In this document: piece after piece, positions 1-12,050 of the stretch | Position numbering within the stretch: position 1 is the stretch's first letter | Layout of the letters: every line of letters begins with the position of its first letter | Source: Durusdinium trenchii | Taxonomy: Eukaryota; Sar; Dinophyceae; Suessiales; Symbiodiniaceae | NCBI GenBank assembly: GCA_963970005.1 | Contig: CAXAMN010027406.1 | Span: forward strand, 383,456 to 447,455 | Direction: 5' to 3' | Length of the DNA: 64,000 nucleotides | Position numbers and translations under genes: made by a program | Notes under the pieces: generated by a model | Seen by the model: the letters and a program-made list of their open reading frames with translations, nothing else | Database searches by the model: none | Told to the model about the DNA's origin: nothing

Positions 1-725
1 ATAAGGCAGAGTCATTGGAGTCTGATGTGATTGGATTTGCTTGACAATGTTTTAGCTGTCCAGAGGGCATGTGGCCGACCGTGCAAACATGCGATAATGA
101 TGTCATGTTGTTCCATGAGTCAGCTAGAGGGGCCAAACAGGCTCCGAATCTTTGATGTTGGGTAAACCCCTGAGTCTTTCACGTAAGTCAAGGTTTGCCA
201 AGAATGGAGTAAATCCACACCTGATGAATGATTAAAGCGTCGCATCTCTTGGTTGGGTGGGAGTGTTTTTTTGACGTTTTGACCGTGCAAAAATGGTGCT
301 CCAGTGCTCTAGTTTGTGCTCACTGTTACAGCTATTAGGCAAGACCCAACATATACATATATATATAAGGACTTGTCCTTCTTAAGTCCACCATCCAACT
401 CCTCACCCAGACGACAAGGCTTCAGGCCTTCTTGGATCCCTGCACGCTTTGCCTTTCGTAGCGCCCCCGTGTCCACCAACCAGTTCGATCAGGCGCCCCA
501 GTGAAGAAGCTTCCAGTGGCACCGAAGGCACGCTTGGCCGCACGCTTTGCCTGTAAACTGAAGGCATACAGCAGCTCTGATGTGACAAATGCCATTTTCA
601 ACTGTAGAATGCTCCAAAAAGAATCCCATGCACACAAGCAGTTGGGCCAATCAATCACCCTGAGAACCAAAAGAGTTTTAATTTGCATCCCTAACAGGCT
701 AATGAGTCCGCTTGTTTGTTGACGG
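1..725. other. No supported gene
   Basis: Moderately AT-rich sequence with a short TA run near 350-366. Short open frames around 400-720 overlap on both strands with no splice sites or recognisable protein, so none is called. Confidence 0.5.
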
Positions 726-962
726 TTGCTGAACGGGGTATCAACACGGACCGTCCGGAAGGAGTTTCAATCAAAGGAACGGCACGGGTCACTTGAGGAT
801 CCCACAGAGCAGGAAGCTAGAACGAAATCACAGAACCGAAGTCGTGGGGGAGAAGCCAGAACGAGGCATCAACCGAAGAAACCGAGAGGTCAAGAGGCTC
901 AGCCAGTTCGAAGCTCTTGGTTTTGCTGACACCGAGAGTGGTGGTGTTTTGCAGACAGGAGT
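726..962 (+). CDS. Probable exon, frame unresolved, unknown protein
   Basis: A GC-richer island in which two + frames stay open. One is rich in Arg, Glu and Gln and ends at 929. The other, shifted, ends in a segment reading FADTESGGVL and stops at 969. Both look like protein, so the exon is supported but its frame is not. There is no domain match. It belongs to the + strand series of small exons that fills this window. Confidence 0.3.
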
Positions 963-1303
963 CAGAAATTGATGCCTGGTGAACTTCCCAATCCAAGTAG
1001 CAGCAAAGCAGTACATGCTTCCAAGCCACATGTCAGAGAAGGTTGGTTGGATAGTCGGATGGTTCGGTCGTTTAGGTGGTGGATGGTTGCTTGGATTGGT
1101 TGGTCCATGTTGGTCCCACTCTTGCACCATCCAATATTGATAGAATAAATAGATGATGTGCCACCATGCGCCATTTGTCATCCCCCAAACACAGGATACA
1201 AACATATACAAACAGTATAATATGTAGATCGATTCATATAATTAATTACTGGTTTGTCCTGTCCCCTTCGCCCCGGGTGGTGCAGGATTTCTGACCTCCG
1301 CAG

Positions 1304-1428
1304 TTGGTCGGTTTGTCGCTACATCGCCCTGGTTTCATCGGGGCACCGGAGCCCATGCGACAGGCAGGTGCTCCAGGCAGGGCAGGGGCGTCAAGCTTGG
1401 ATCGTGATGCTCTGAAAAAGAACATGAG
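1304..1428 (+). CDS. Probable internal exon, unknown protein
   Basis: The exon starts after a CCGCAG acceptor at 1302-1303 and ends before a GTTTGAG donor at 1429. The frame reads LVGLSLHRPGFIGAPEP and later ASSLDRDALKK, and third positions are GC-rich. No family is recognised. An open minus-strand frame across the same bases is a rival reading. Confidence 0.3.
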
Positions 1429-2164
1429 GTTTGAGCTAGTAGCTAGCAGGAGAATCCATGACTGGCACGTTCAATGTTGATACTGCGGAAATGCGGATGC
1501 TGGATCGAGAGACCGCTTTGGATAGGTCGCAATTGATGTGCACACCAACATGACTCAAGCGCAGTTGAAAAGAAGCGGATGTTGCATTTAGGTACCTTCC
1601 GAGCCCATATGAAAGGAACACACCTTCATTTTCCCAGCCAGGTCAGACCGCCGGGGACCTAGAAGCGATCCGCCGGTTTTGGGGGGGAGAGGGACAGAGA
1701 GGTGGGGTCAACCCGAAAGTGAAAGCACCAAGGCAAGGGAACTCCCTTTTTGCCAAGTGTCAACATGTTTGTGGTTGGAGTCGGAATACTCCAAGATCTG
1801 GAAGTTCCAAGGATGAAGGGCGATCTTCAGCCCAGTGGATGGGCAGATGTTTGATCTATCCCAGATGGCCGCCATCTCCTTGATAATTACTGTACTTACA
1901 GTAATTACTCTATAGTGACATGGGCTGTGCTAGATGAATGCCATATTTGTGCACTGCGTATGCAGCATGCCATAGGCAAGATACAGCTGGTTCATTGCCA
2001 GCATAGACGTCTACCCGAGAAACCTTGCGCCAGACCAAACCAAACTCCGCACACTTAAAAATACAAGACAATTTGGTGTACTATTCCCAAAACATCACCA
2101 AATCAAAACCAGAACCAGCACTGGCACCAGTACCATCACTACAACAGTCACGGCCCGGGCCATG

Positions 2165-2668
2165 ACACCCACGACGGCCCCTCACTGAAGGTCCTAGCTC
2201 CAGCACCAAAAGCCACAGTGGGGAGCCCCGGCAAGCCACCAGTGCAGATTCTGAGGTACTGACAGAGTATTTTGACCAGAAGTTGTTAGACCGCGGCCAC
2301 ATTTTATAGGCATTGGATTGTAATGGTATGATGGCTGAAATAGGGCCTTGTAGATCACACAGGTCCATCGATCCAAAAACTCAATGACCATTCCTCGGGA
2401 GGCCACAACAATTGTACTTGCTCCTTTAGTTGATTACCAGAGGTGACCACTGAGGTCCTACCAGGTGGTTATTGCCGACGAATCTCTCTCGTTGGTTCTG
2501 CACTGCACGAAGTACCTGGAAGAGGTTCCGTCGTCCAATCCGAAGCTCTCTCAGGGCGAGTCCACCGCGGCTTCTCCCTCATTGACACCGCGTGCGTCTC
2601 CGCCGGCCCGGGACCAGAGGATGAACTCCATTGAGATGGGTGGTGCGGTTGAGATAAATCGGTCTTGA
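2165..2668 (+). CDS. Two-exon coding segment, unknown protein
   Basis: Exon 1 (about 2165-2255) carries GEPRQATSADSE and stops short of a GTACTG donor at 2256. Exon 2 (2465-2668) follows an acceptor AG at 2463-2464, reads VVIADESLSLVLHCTKYLEE and ends in a TGA. Both ends of the 209-bp intron are phase 0, so the join keeps frame. The tail is Ser/Pro/Ala-rich and probably disordered. No family is recognised. The upstream start of the gene is not identified. Confidence 0.5.
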
Positions 2669-4360
2669 GGTGAGTGTTTGCTAGTTGGATTATATATCAT
2701 CGATATAATATATATATATATATTATATGGATATCACTGAATGATGTTGTTTTCAGATTGTTCAGCTGGATTTTGTTGCCAGTTGAGTCCATCAAGTGGC
2801 TTTCGGGGTCTCGTTTCGTGGCAAGCTTGGTTTCGTGGAGGCGCATATTGTCGTGGATGTGGACGAGGAGCCCACCAAAGGCGCATAGCGTCGAGGCGTG
2901 ACCTCTTTGAGTTGACATGGTTTCTTCGCAAAGGCAAGGGTTTGTCGCAGACCCCACAAAAAGGCTAGAGGTTTTGCCCAACAATCCTCATTACCCCTCA
3001 AAGCAAATATACTGTAAGTGTCTCCTCACCACAACTGTGTCCCGGACATGAGGGGTTTGTTGGATGCAGGAGGAGAAATGAGCCTATGCTGAGACCTACT
3101 GTACCTGGGTCTTGCACTCCATTACCCACCACCCAACAACCCCATTGGTGTATCTAGTGTTTGCTTTGCGCACCCTCTTTTGCCAGGTAGGACGCATCTC
3201 CTGGCGACAGCTGACAGAGTTGCACATGTTGCGAAACAAAAAACAGAAACAAAAAAAGAGTTGGGCGATGGCTCCAAAAGTGGCGAGGTTCACATTTGCA
3301 GCGGACATGGGTTGCAAGGTTTGGACTCACTCTCGAATCGGCAAGAGGCCTATATAATCCTATGATATCCTATGTATAATCAGAGAAGCTCTTCTGGAGT
3401 TGAGCAATTATGACTTTTCTGCCAAGTGTTTTTTAGCACTTATATAGATGGTTTTTTGTGTTTTTTGTTTACAAGTTTACAACCAATATTTGTGCTCATG
3501 CTTGCTGAATTACCATGAAGCCAAGTTTGATCACGCTGTTCCAAGAATCAGCAGCTGAGATGCACCGTATACATAGCCGATTCCGCAAGTTAATCACATT
3601 AGCCCGCTTTGGGGGGCCCCCCAGAACTTGTAGGTCCAATCCAGACTTGAGGACCGCCCAACATTCGATGGTCTTTGGCATTGCGGCAAGAGACCTGGGG
3701 GTTCGATTGTTCATTGCCGGAATGGCGTATATAGTATATATGTGATGTCACCCGTTGCTTTGGTACAAAGAAACAATCTTTCAGGCTGACCATGGCCAAG
3801 GAGCTGCGGGTATCCGGGGACTGGAGAAAACAACTTTGGTGCATAGCAAAGGAATCAGGGAGTAGATCCTGTTGTGGTGCTTTCCCTCACTTCCTACTAA
3901 ACAACCATGAGTCATTTGGCCTAACCAAATCATTTCAGGTTGGTCAAGTGGTCAAACATAGGAATTATAAAGGAATGTGCAAAGATTCCTTGGCTGACGG
4001 AGGCGTTCGATTTCTGACCCAACTATCCCCATCTCTTTTAACAACTCCAGGAAGTGAGGACTATTGAACTGCATGGACTCATTTTGCTGTGACTTTGAGA
4101 GCTGGAGCTCTTAGCTTGAGTTTGCTTGAACATACATCAGCACTTGCTACACTGCTACACACACCCAGCCACCACCCCACTCATTAAACTCCACATCCAC
4201 ACACTCATGAGTACACCAGCCTACGCCTTTGAGCCAAGCTGGTGGCAACATGAAGCTCTTGAAGCAGTACACGACGAGTTGTTTTCTCCTTGGGATAGGA
4301 ATGGAACGTGTTCACACATGTACAGTACAGATTCTTTCTATACACAGAGTTTTTCTGGCA
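2669..4360. other. Weak coding signals only
   Basis: This stretch holds a TA microsatellite (about 2703-2728) and several open frames that look partly protein-like: + 2786-2884 ending VDVDEEPTKGA, + 3112-3357 and + 3515-3745. None has a convincing pair of splice sites or a recognisable domain. It could contain exons of the gene ending at 2668 or 5' sequence of the gene starting at 4361. Confidence 0.35.
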
Positions 4361-5470
4361 ATGGCGCCTGCACCTGAGTCAGCCCCTGCCAGTTCCGCCC
4401 CAAAAGCTGCGGACGAGACCCTCCCCGCCCAGCCGACAGAGGTTGCGGTGGAACCCCCTGCGCAGCCGGCTCCAGCGGACACAGCACCAGTCGAGCCCCC
4501 ACTAGCACCGCAGCCGGCACCGGCCCAGGCGGCACCGGCCCAGCCAGCACCGGCCCAGCCAGCGCCCACGACGTCAACCCCAGAGGCGACCACGCCCGGT
4601 GCGACGCCGGTGGAGCCACCTGAACCGCCAGAGCCGCCAGAGCCGCAGGCACCGGCAGAGCAGCCGGCGGAGCCCGCGGCGGAGACGGCCGTGCCCATGG
4701 AGGTCACAACGGCACCGATGCCGTCGGTGGCAGATGTGGAAGCACAGAATCGTTTCTCGGCTAACCGTCTAACCAGTGGATATCAGTGGACCTTGACGCC
4801 GTTAATGCCGTTTTCTGATAGGTCCAAAGGTAAGGTGGTCCATCATGTTTATGCAGTTGCAGCTCAGCCGATCGAATGCCATTTCTGATACGCCTTTGGA
4901 TCCACCAAATCCACTCCAAAGTTTCTCCCAATCCCATGTTTGTCCCAATCCACGCCTTCTGCAAGTGCTTCGATCCATCAACATCAACTGAGTTGATACG
5001 GTCTCAAGGCTGGGCTGAGCTGGAGAACGCCTTTGTGGCATTAGAGGCAGAACGAGATGGAGACTTGGCTGGCTTTTGGGGGAGCGTTAGGGTCAATTGT
5101 AAAGTAATAGGGTGATGGGACCGGTGAAATTCAACATCGATTCAGGAGACTCACTTGGGTAGAATTGAAGAGCGGGTGGGAAAGAAAGTGTTGAAGCCGG
5201 GCAGTATCGCATAGGTGGTGTTATAGCTCCGAGGAAAGGATTCTCAACCCTTCTCTCACATGTCGCTCTTGGACACTGAAGCGCGCGTCACGAGGATTGA
5301 AGAAAGAGGTGAAGCTCCTCCGACAACAATGCCTCGAGGAGAACCTGAAGGACGCCCCCTTCGCCTCTCGCGACGACGGATCTGGATTCTCCGGATTCGG
5401 TGGGGCCGAGACAACGAATCCAGGAAGGACCTGTGAAGATGTTGAGGACTGGAGCAGGACAATGACAAAG
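4361..5470 (+). CDS. Ala/Pro-rich N-terminus with coiled-coil exons
   Basis: The ATG at 4361 (MAPAPESAPASS) opens about 130 codons dominated by Ala, Pro and Glu, partly built from short tandem repeats of AQPAP and PEPPE; this part is probably disordered. A small exon near 5010-5070 follows an AAG acceptor and reads WAELENAFVALEAER. A third exon, 5282-5470, starts after an AAG acceptor, reads LKKEVKLLRQQCLEEN (a coiled-coil heptad pattern), turns Gly/Asp-rich and ends at an AAG|GTCAGC donor. The donor of exon 1 is uncertain and the 3' end is unknown. A Gly-rich minus-strand frame over exon 1 is its antisense shadow. Confidence 0.55.
4500..4690 (+). repeat. Coding minisatellite (Ala-Pro-Gln / Pro-Glu repeats)
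   Basis: Short tandem units of the form GCACCGGCCCAG and GAACCGCCAGAG lie inside the Ala/Pro-rich exon. They encode repeated APAQ and PEPPE and keep the frame open. Confidence 0.6.
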
Positions 5471-6179
5471 GTCAGCATTGAGGGGTGTGTCGACTATAAT
5501 ATAAAGAAACAGATCTGAAAGCTTCATTCGTTCATTCCATGGTTGTGGCTGTGATTGCTGTTGTCGTTGTGCATTGGGATTCCTGATAATCGCAAACACC
5601 CATGCCTCAACATGTATATGGCTGGGGCATTGATAGCAATCAGTGTTGCTCAATCGCATGAGATTGTGAGGATACAGATTCCGTTTGACATGTTCAAACA
5701 GCACAATTATTTTATGAATTCTTATTCATATGAAAATAGTGACTAGTGGAATTAGGCTCTTCTTCACGAGCAATTTGTTGGCGAAGTGAGATGATTGCAG
5801 GTGGTTTCCAGATGGTTCTCCAGTAGTGGTTTTGGGCTCATGAGCAGAAAATCATTGTCTTCAATGTGATTTCACTGAGCAGTTCTTCATGTTTGACCTT
5901 AAGAGCTACATGATGCCTAAATACACATGAAACACCACTGGATCATGGAGGTACGTTGAGTTGCTTGATTCTGTCCACGTGGTTAATGATAGCATATCCC
6001 AGATACGGTATGATACAGTACAGATTTGGGCGACCATGGCAGAATCAACAAAAGTGACAACAACAACAGCAGCAGCAGCACCAGCGAAAAGCACAAGAAC
6101 AGCAGCAAGACAAATGACACTCCGTTCTGTTTGTGTTGTTATTTGCCAATCTCCTCGAACTTGGCGATCTTGTGGGAGC
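5471..6179. other. Intron-like or intergenic sequence
   Basis: No exon is supported. The stretch ends in an AAC/AGC trinucleotide-rich patch (about 6055-6110) that lies just before the next exon. Confidence 0.4.
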
Positions 6180-6247
6180 ATGGACGACCCCGAGGCGTTG
6201 CTTGCATTGGAAGAGATGAGCTTCAAGGGGGGTCCAATGCAGTCCAG
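6180..6247 (+). CDS. Probable exon, unknown protein
   Basis: It starts at an in-frame ATG, reads MDDPEALLALEEMSFKGG and ends before a strong CAG|GTATGT donor at 6248. The frame may extend upstream through an Ala/Thr-rich stretch made of trinucleotide repeats. It is helical and acidic, with no family match. Confidence 0.4.
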
Positions 6248-6429
6248 GTATGTCCAGCTAGTCCATCGGTGAGCCATTGGCCACTGGTTTCGAAGACTTA
6301 GTAGATATCCCGCATAGTGGAACTGTGTTGGATGTTTGATCCGTCATGCGGATCATGGCTGGTCAAGAACCGTCTCCCATTCTCAATGCTCGGCTACCAA
6401 GTTGCAATTTGCATCAATTTGCAACTCTA

Positions 6430-6586
6430 GTCCTTTACTCATTACTGCGCCAATAGCGGTTGCTGGGAATGAGCTGCCCGTCTCCATCAGTGTGAGCTGG
6501 TCCACCGGGAAAAAGAAACGGTTCCACGGTGCGACGGCCAAATCATCGGAGCGACGGAAGAGCTTGTTTTGGAGTTTGGGAACAAG
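6430..6586 (+). CDS. Probable internal exon, unknown protein
   Basis: The frame reads NELPVSISVSWSTGKKKRF followed by a Ser/Arg-rich stretch, and ends before an ACAAG|GTGATG donor at 6587. Third positions are GC-rich. The acceptor is not clear and no domain is recognised. Confidence 0.4.
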
Positions 6587-6903
6587 GTGATGTCCAAATA
6601 ACATCAAATAACACTCGGAGAACTGTGTTACTTGAGCTTGTTTTGGAAAAGGTTTCCGAGTTTGGGAGTTTTGGAACAAGGTTATTTCCAGGTGTTTGGT
6701 GAACCAGACTGGATCTACCCACCTTGACTGGATATTTTTGGGCCTGTCCCCGTGTAACAGTATTCGCACTGACCTTAAGTTGGATCCCTTCGTTAAAATG
6801 TCGTTGAACTTGAGGAGCTCCTGTCATGTGGTAACCTGCACAGCAATGTTATGTCATTCATTTGATGATTTTATATTTTTTGTAGTCACTGCAACCCCGG
6901 TGA

Positions 6904-6973
6904 CTACCAACTGGGTATCTTTTTCCCATCAACACAGCCATGCGGGAAGATGGCATGCGCCTCTTCGGCGTAG
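6904..6973 (+). CDS. Probable small exon, unknown protein
   Basis: The frame reads LFPINTAMREDGMRLFGV and ends before a GTAG|GTGAGA donor at 6974. A second + frame across the same bases (PGDYQLGIFF) is almost as protein-like, so the frame is tentative. Confidence 0.35.
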
Positions 6974-9900
6974 GTGAGATTGCGGAAGAACTGGTATGGC
7001 TTCAACTATGATGCTTTGCCAGAATGGAGGGGTCGAAGCGAGCCTCTTGAGTCCAACAGCAGTTGAACTGTGATGAAACAAAGGAACAGGTTTGAACAAG
7101 TCGAGAGAATGTGAAGCCTGTGAGAAGGTTCAGTTCTTGTTTGATGATCATCTTGACTTCGCCAGCCAAGCAGGAGGTTTGTGTTGTTTCTGCTTGAGGG
7201 GGGCACTTTGCGGGAGACCGAATCATACTGTTCCGTGTGAAGATATCCTCTCCATGAGAATGCTGCGTTCAAGCAAATCCCTAATGGCCTTTTAAATCAT
7301 GGACCCTCGCAGATGAAGGGATGTTCTTCGGGGCCTGATACCCATGCAGAAATTAGGGCTCCCATGATGCTTGGAAAACACAAAACTTTACAGTAATGTG
7401 ACACAGCAACTCCCAAATGCGACAGTACCACGTGCACGTCCAGCAACGGGCACGGTACCAGTACCATGTCCTGTTGACCGATCCAACAACGCCTTAGAGG
7501 TAACTGGACCATGCTGGACTCTTTTCTTTCCAATTGAAAGATCTTGGGTGAGGACGAATCAATTTGATCGGAACTTGATATTATATTGTTGGATGAAACA
7601 TTGGCTCGATGACAACTCATGCGTTGCATGTCGACGGAATGGTTTCCAAGGACAGCATCAAACCCACCTCTTGACAGCCCACTACTGCCCCTCCGATGAT
7701 GATGGCCTGGTGGTGCTGAGCGGTTGTGTGACCACCACACAGCCAATGCAGAACAAGGCCAGGGAAAACTGCGGCTTACTTAGAGCGCCTTCAAATTTGT
7801 TGATGGAAAAGGAAAACGAGGAACATGTGCTATCAAGTGTTATTCTCCGTTTGTTTCATTGCATGTTTGCGAGCTTATCAGTTTGCGTGATTGGCTGTAT
7901 GATCTGCTCGGTTCGACCTGACCACTTGGGTGGGCCACTTTCTGAAGGTTTGCCATGAGGATATTTGTGGTTGAATGCAATTAGGAAATTGGCCTTTTCA
8001 TGTAGACACGTTTCACGGTCGCGAAGAAGATACAGTACCTGGTTCAGCTGTCTCAGGACCAATTTACCACTCGCCTGACAAATGTGCCGTTGTGGTACGC
8101 ACCACGTTGCACGTGTGCCTTGGAAACCTTCGGAAGTTAGGAAAATAATGCGGGGCCATCAATTTATTCCAGGGACTACCTCCTGGTAGGGGGTATGTAC
8201 CACGGGCCCCTGGAATTATATAGTTAAATACTACTAATAACCATTAATAACCATAACATGGAACGGAATAGAAGCCGAGCTGTGGTGTTTAATGGTGTTT
8301 ACGTATGTTTATTATATAGAGCTCCAAAATCATTTGTGATATGCCTCACCAATGGGTTTTTGTGGTTCAATCCACATTGAGAAGCCTCAAGAATGAAAGA
8401 AAAACACGGTAAAAAATATGCAGCTGCACACTATCTTTAGGGGGGATGGCAGACGGGGAAGATCCTAAGGGGCTTGTTTGAGGCCTGCTCGAGTTTTGGG
8501 TTGCAAATTTGGGTTGCACCATGTTGCTGGAATTCCATGGAATCCCGTGACTGTCGTGACTATTGGATGGTAGTCCATTTGTACTCCCTTGGGAGGTGCT
8601 GGTCGGTCCCTTTTGTACTGTGTAACCCGACATCGCTGTGTCTCGCTGAGGGCAATTCGTGGCGCCCATCGCTGTGTCACGCTTCGAAGGCATCCGACAG
8701 TGCAGCGCCAGTGTGACGTGGCAACGAGCAGACGGGCGGACGGGTTGGAGACCAGGCGTTTGGGTTCAAGTGTTTGGAGATTTGGATTGCATCTTTGAGA
8801 CGTATGTTAACCGGAACCCCGATCACCCATTGTCAACCGGTTGTTGATACAAAAACTTTGGCACATTACAGTTCCATGGTGTTCAGTCCACAGATCCCAG
8901 TTGTTTCAAAGTGTGAAGAGTCTCACGGAGGTTCGGTCCCTAATCCAAATCTAGTCACAGTCCGCTTGACCCATGTTTCTGGTGATCACGGGCATCACTG
9001 TTCATACAGCTGGAACAATCAATCAGATGACTTCAAGCGAAGGCTTTGGATCGCTCCACTGCAGAATGCTCATAGTGGAGCTTGGATGACACACAATACC
9101 ATATTTTCGAACCCGCAACATGGCATTGCTTGGCAGAAAACACAAACACGCAAACAAGAAACGCACAAAAGAATTTGCTGGGCTATTGCAATTGACAGAT
9201 TGCAGCATATTGATCATTATTGATCAATCATATTGGAGCATCGGTACCAATCAACCAGAAGTATATTGCAGGTGCGAGACACATGAACGAAAAAAACACA
9301 TAAAACATGCGTTGTTTATCTTTGTTTGCGGTTTGTCCATGACAGATTTATGCCTCAAACAATGTAAAACGTAATTTTGGACTCCGTCCGTGCGGTCCTC
9401 TTGTTCTCGCTTAAATGGTTGTCCTGCCACAATCTGGAACAAGGACAAACACGTTGGACAAAAACACACATTTGGACCGACGTAACAAGAAGCTACTAGG
9501 AGCTCCTGGCATCGCTACTAGGAGCAAGGACGCTACTAGGGGCTCCTGGCCTTATTACTAGGAACAAGAAGCTATTAATTTTGGTTTGGACCTTTTGGGT
9601 GTCGTTCGTGTTTCGACGAAGCCTCCGATTTGTGCAGGTCTGGGTGAATGACACGGACCGACATTTGTACATGAGGTTTCACAAGAAGCTTGGCCATCAA
9701 CGCTGGTTGTTGTTACCAAGAACACAAGCTGTCTAGTAGTAAATTATGCATTTTGTAGTGCATTTGGTACCATTTGGTCATTCTTCTGATGGATGTACTG
9801 ATGTGCTTCTTTGTTTTTGTCTCCGGGAAATCGACTAAACAATCAGTGGTACTTACTTCAGATTGCGACCAAACTACTGCTAAAGGATGTCTCAAGCTGA

Positions 9901-10154
9901 GAGTGGATTGGTAGCTGCTGCTAGGCCGATGAATACTCATCATTGATGAGAAAGGTCTTGGTAGTGCTGTATTATTGTCTGTGCTGCAGGCTGCACAGGG
10001 TAAGGATCGGTGTTGTTGATGTTGGAATTCCCTTGATGGTTTGTGCACTCCATGTGTTGAGCCATGAAGAGTCCAAGCTTTTTGCAGCACCAAGCCCTCT
10101 GTGTATTCCCCCAAATGAACGAACTCCGTCACTGTCAAAACACGTGTTTTGCAG
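6974..10154. other. Long stretch with little coding signal
   Basis: Open frames occur on both strands, for example + 7371-7958, + 8659-8847 and - 9713-10195. They overlap, lack paired splice sites and show no recognised domain. The + frame near 8659-8847 (VWVQVFGDLDCIFETYV) is the best of them. A copy of the dispersed CTAGGAG repeat lies at 9479-9594. Confidence 0.4.
9479..9594 (+). mobile_element. Dispersed CTACTAGGAGC repeat, copy 1
   Basis: It is built of GCTACTAGGAGC, AGCAAGGACGCTACTAG and GGGGCTCCTGGC units. It is flanked by an 8-bp direct repeat, TTTGGACC, at 9471-9478 and 9595-9602, which may be a target-site duplication. Confidence 0.65.
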
Positions 10155-10244
10155 ACAAAGCATCCTGAACGCACCAGGGCCTTCTTCACAGCCACAAATT
10201 GTTGCCGTGATCCCCCACATCCATTTCTGGAGTCTTCGAAGTGA
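10155..10244 (+). CDS. Probable terminal exon, unknown protein
   Basis: It follows a TTTTGCAG acceptor at 10151-10154, reads TKHPERTRAFFTATNCC and stops at TGA 10242-10244. It is 29 codons long with no domain match. An overlapping minus-strand frame of 124 codons is the rival reading. Confidence 0.4.
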   Translation, partial: TKHPERTRAFFTATNCCRDPPHPFLESSK

Positions 10245-10265
10245 CACTTTATGAATCTCCAGTGA

Positions 10266-10454
10266 ACATGTCACAGCAAGCAGACGTCTAAGATTCGCTG
10301 GTATCATCTCCGGATTTCCAGGAATGCCACACCGATGGTCGTTCACTTCTCCGGCTTGGCGTTTAGCACCCGCCGGGAAGAGAGCGCCGAACTGCCGCCC
10401 GGTTTGACCTTTAGGGGTGATTTAGAGTGCTCGTGCACGGTCCATTTGATTTAG
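10266..10454 (+). CDS. Probable exon, unknown protein
   Basis: The frame is open over 62 codons and ends in TAG. It includes MVVHFSGLAF and ESAELPPGLTFRGDLE, with GC-rich third positions through the second half. The true 5' border is likely an acceptor inside the interval. No family is recognised. Confidence 0.45.
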   Translation, partial: TCHSKQTSKIRWYHLRISRNATPMVVHFSGLAFSTRREESAELPPGLTFRGDLECSCTVHLI

Positions 10455-10965
10455 AGGGGTTGGACGGTCAAAACAAAAGAATGGATAAGCAATGATAAGC
10501 AAATATGTAGATGCTTCGTTCGATCTGGCCAAGGTGTCCTGCATACATTGGTCACGACGATTGCCCTCCATGTCGATCCACCTTGTATTTGTTATGAGAG
10601 CAGAACAAGCTCCGTTTTCCCACCTTGGTAATTAGAGTGGTCGAACCTCCAGTGGCGGATCAGAGAGCTCGCCAGTGTTTGGTCTGCCATTGGAGAGCTC
10701 GAATTATTTTGGTTCTAAAGATGTCGCCTAAAATTAACTTAACGAGGCTGCTAGCTGCAGACATTCTGCAATGTCCTTCAAACTGTTTGGTTCCTTTCTT
10801 GTTTTGCATTGATGGAGTGAGCATATGGCATATTGGTTCAAATGTTTAACATATTTTGTAAATATATATATATATAAATTGAAATCTGTTTGAACGTGTC
10901 ATTGATCCGGCACTGTTTATTGAATAGAATCTCGGTGCAACGTGTTTCACTGAATAGCATTCATC
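10455..10965. other. No firm gene
   Basis: A weak + frame lies at 10625-10849. A TA microsatellite runs from about 10862 to 10876 and a TG run starts near 10968. Confidence 0.4.
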
Positions 10966-11238
10966 ATGTGTGTGTGTGTGTGTCGTGTCATGGCCTCTAT
11001 TCCTTCGTGCGCATTCGGTTCGCGCCGGCCGAGCGAAGCGTCGGTTTGCGCCTCGTGTGGCCTAAGGTCCTTGGCTCCAAACAAACTGAGAATCTCGAAG
11101 AACACGGCGGAACTTCCTGCGGTTGATGCCTGGAAGGAGCTGAGCCTTGGCGTTGGATATTTGGACTCTAGGACCGACATGGGAGCATGTGGGTTCTACC
11201 GACATCATGAGCCTCATTGTATGGATGAAGCGACATGA
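10966..11238 (+). CDS. Possible exon, unknown protein
   Basis: The + frame reads SRRPSEASVCASCGLRSLAP and then ELPAVDAWKELSLGVGYLDS, ending in TGA. It starts inside a TG microsatellite, so the real exon begins later. Another + frame and an antisense frame are also open here. Confidence 0.35.
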   Translation: MCVCVCRVMASIPSCAFGSRRPSEASVCASCGLRSLAPNKLRISKNTAELPAVDAWKELSLGVGYLDSRTDMGACGFYRHHEPHCMDEAT

Positions 11239-11432
11239 TTACAGGATTGTCCAGATGCATGAATGAGGACTCCATAATGAGGATAGATGATGGGACTTTT
11301 TTTCACAGAGATGATCTAGGTTGGGCAGTTTTGGACAGGTTTGAGAGATGCATTTGTTTTCTTCCAGTTCCTAAGCAACAAACTCTTGGAAGTGGAGGGA
11401 ACATGTACAATGTACAGTTCTATGTCCCATGA

Positions 11433-11627
11433 TTGTGTTGCCTGGTGCCCAGCCACTTTGGCGGGGTCAAGTTTCTGACATTGGATGGGTTCCCCCGCCC
11501 AAACGTTGAAACGGAGAAGGGTGAGGTTGCTTTTGCTCCAACCAGACGCCGAGGAGAATGCTGCGGGGCACCTTTGCTGTGGAGAAACTCGGCACCGTCG
11601 CTACTTGGCGGCCGATTCAGCGTTTGA
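11433..11627 (+). CDS. Possible exon, unknown protein
   Basis: The frame reads GVKFLTLDGFPRPNVETEKG followed by an Arg-rich stretch, and ends at TGA 11625-11627. Third positions are GC-rich. A 201-codon minus-strand frame (11420-12025) covers it and is judged less likely, because the adjacent exons at 11875 and 12051 have + strand acceptors. Confidence 0.4.
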   Translation: MCCLVPSHFGGVKFLTLDGFPRPNVETEKGEVAFAPTRRRGECCGAPLLWRNSAPSLLGGRFSV

Positions 11628-11874
11628 ACATCGCAACGGTGTATGCTCTGAGCGGGCTTTGACTTGAATTGGAAAATGACCTGTTTGTGGCTGCGAGCCG
11701 TTTGTTCAAACCGCAAAACTCGACATTCCAACCGTTCGAGTGCGCTGCATTGTTTGGGTGGACTGTCGGACTTGTAAGCTGCATCAAACACCTCACAGCA
11801 TATTGGGGCATTGAGATTCAGACATCCTTTGGTTTTGCTATTTCTCAGTGCCTTATGTTGATTTTGCCCTGCAG

Positions 11875-12013
11875 TATGGCTGGAGCCTGTGTTGCGGAAA
11901 GGTCTTCCTGTAGGGCACTGTGTACTAGACATAGGTTGCTGACCCAGGAACGGCGTAAACAACTGGCACCCATGATGGGAGTTGTCTTTGATGAATCTGG
12001 TGCCACTAAGTAA
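11875..12013 (+). CDS. Probable terminal exon, unknown protein
   Basis: It follows a polypyrimidine-like TTGCCCTGCAG acceptor. The frame reads MAGACVAERSSCRAL, then RRKQLAPMMGVVFDESGATK, and stops at TAA. It is 45 codons long with no domain match. Confidence 0.45.
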
Positions 12014-12050
12014 TTGACCCGCCAATTCAATGGAATGGAGTTAAAACCAG

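Noticed and set aside
3997-4065. GVRFLT-like phrase, also seen near 11460 and 15053
   Set aside because: The similarity is limited to five or six residues, in frames that are not all supported; no exon family can be claimed.
4312-4707. Gly/Ala-rich minus-strand frame
   Set aside because: It is the antisense of the Ala/Pro-rich coding minisatellite exon; its Gly repeats are a by-product.
11420-12025. 201-codon minus-strand open frame
   Set aside because: It lies opposite + exons with good acceptors (11875, 12051) and reads as Ser/Pro/His-rich antisense; treated as a shadow.
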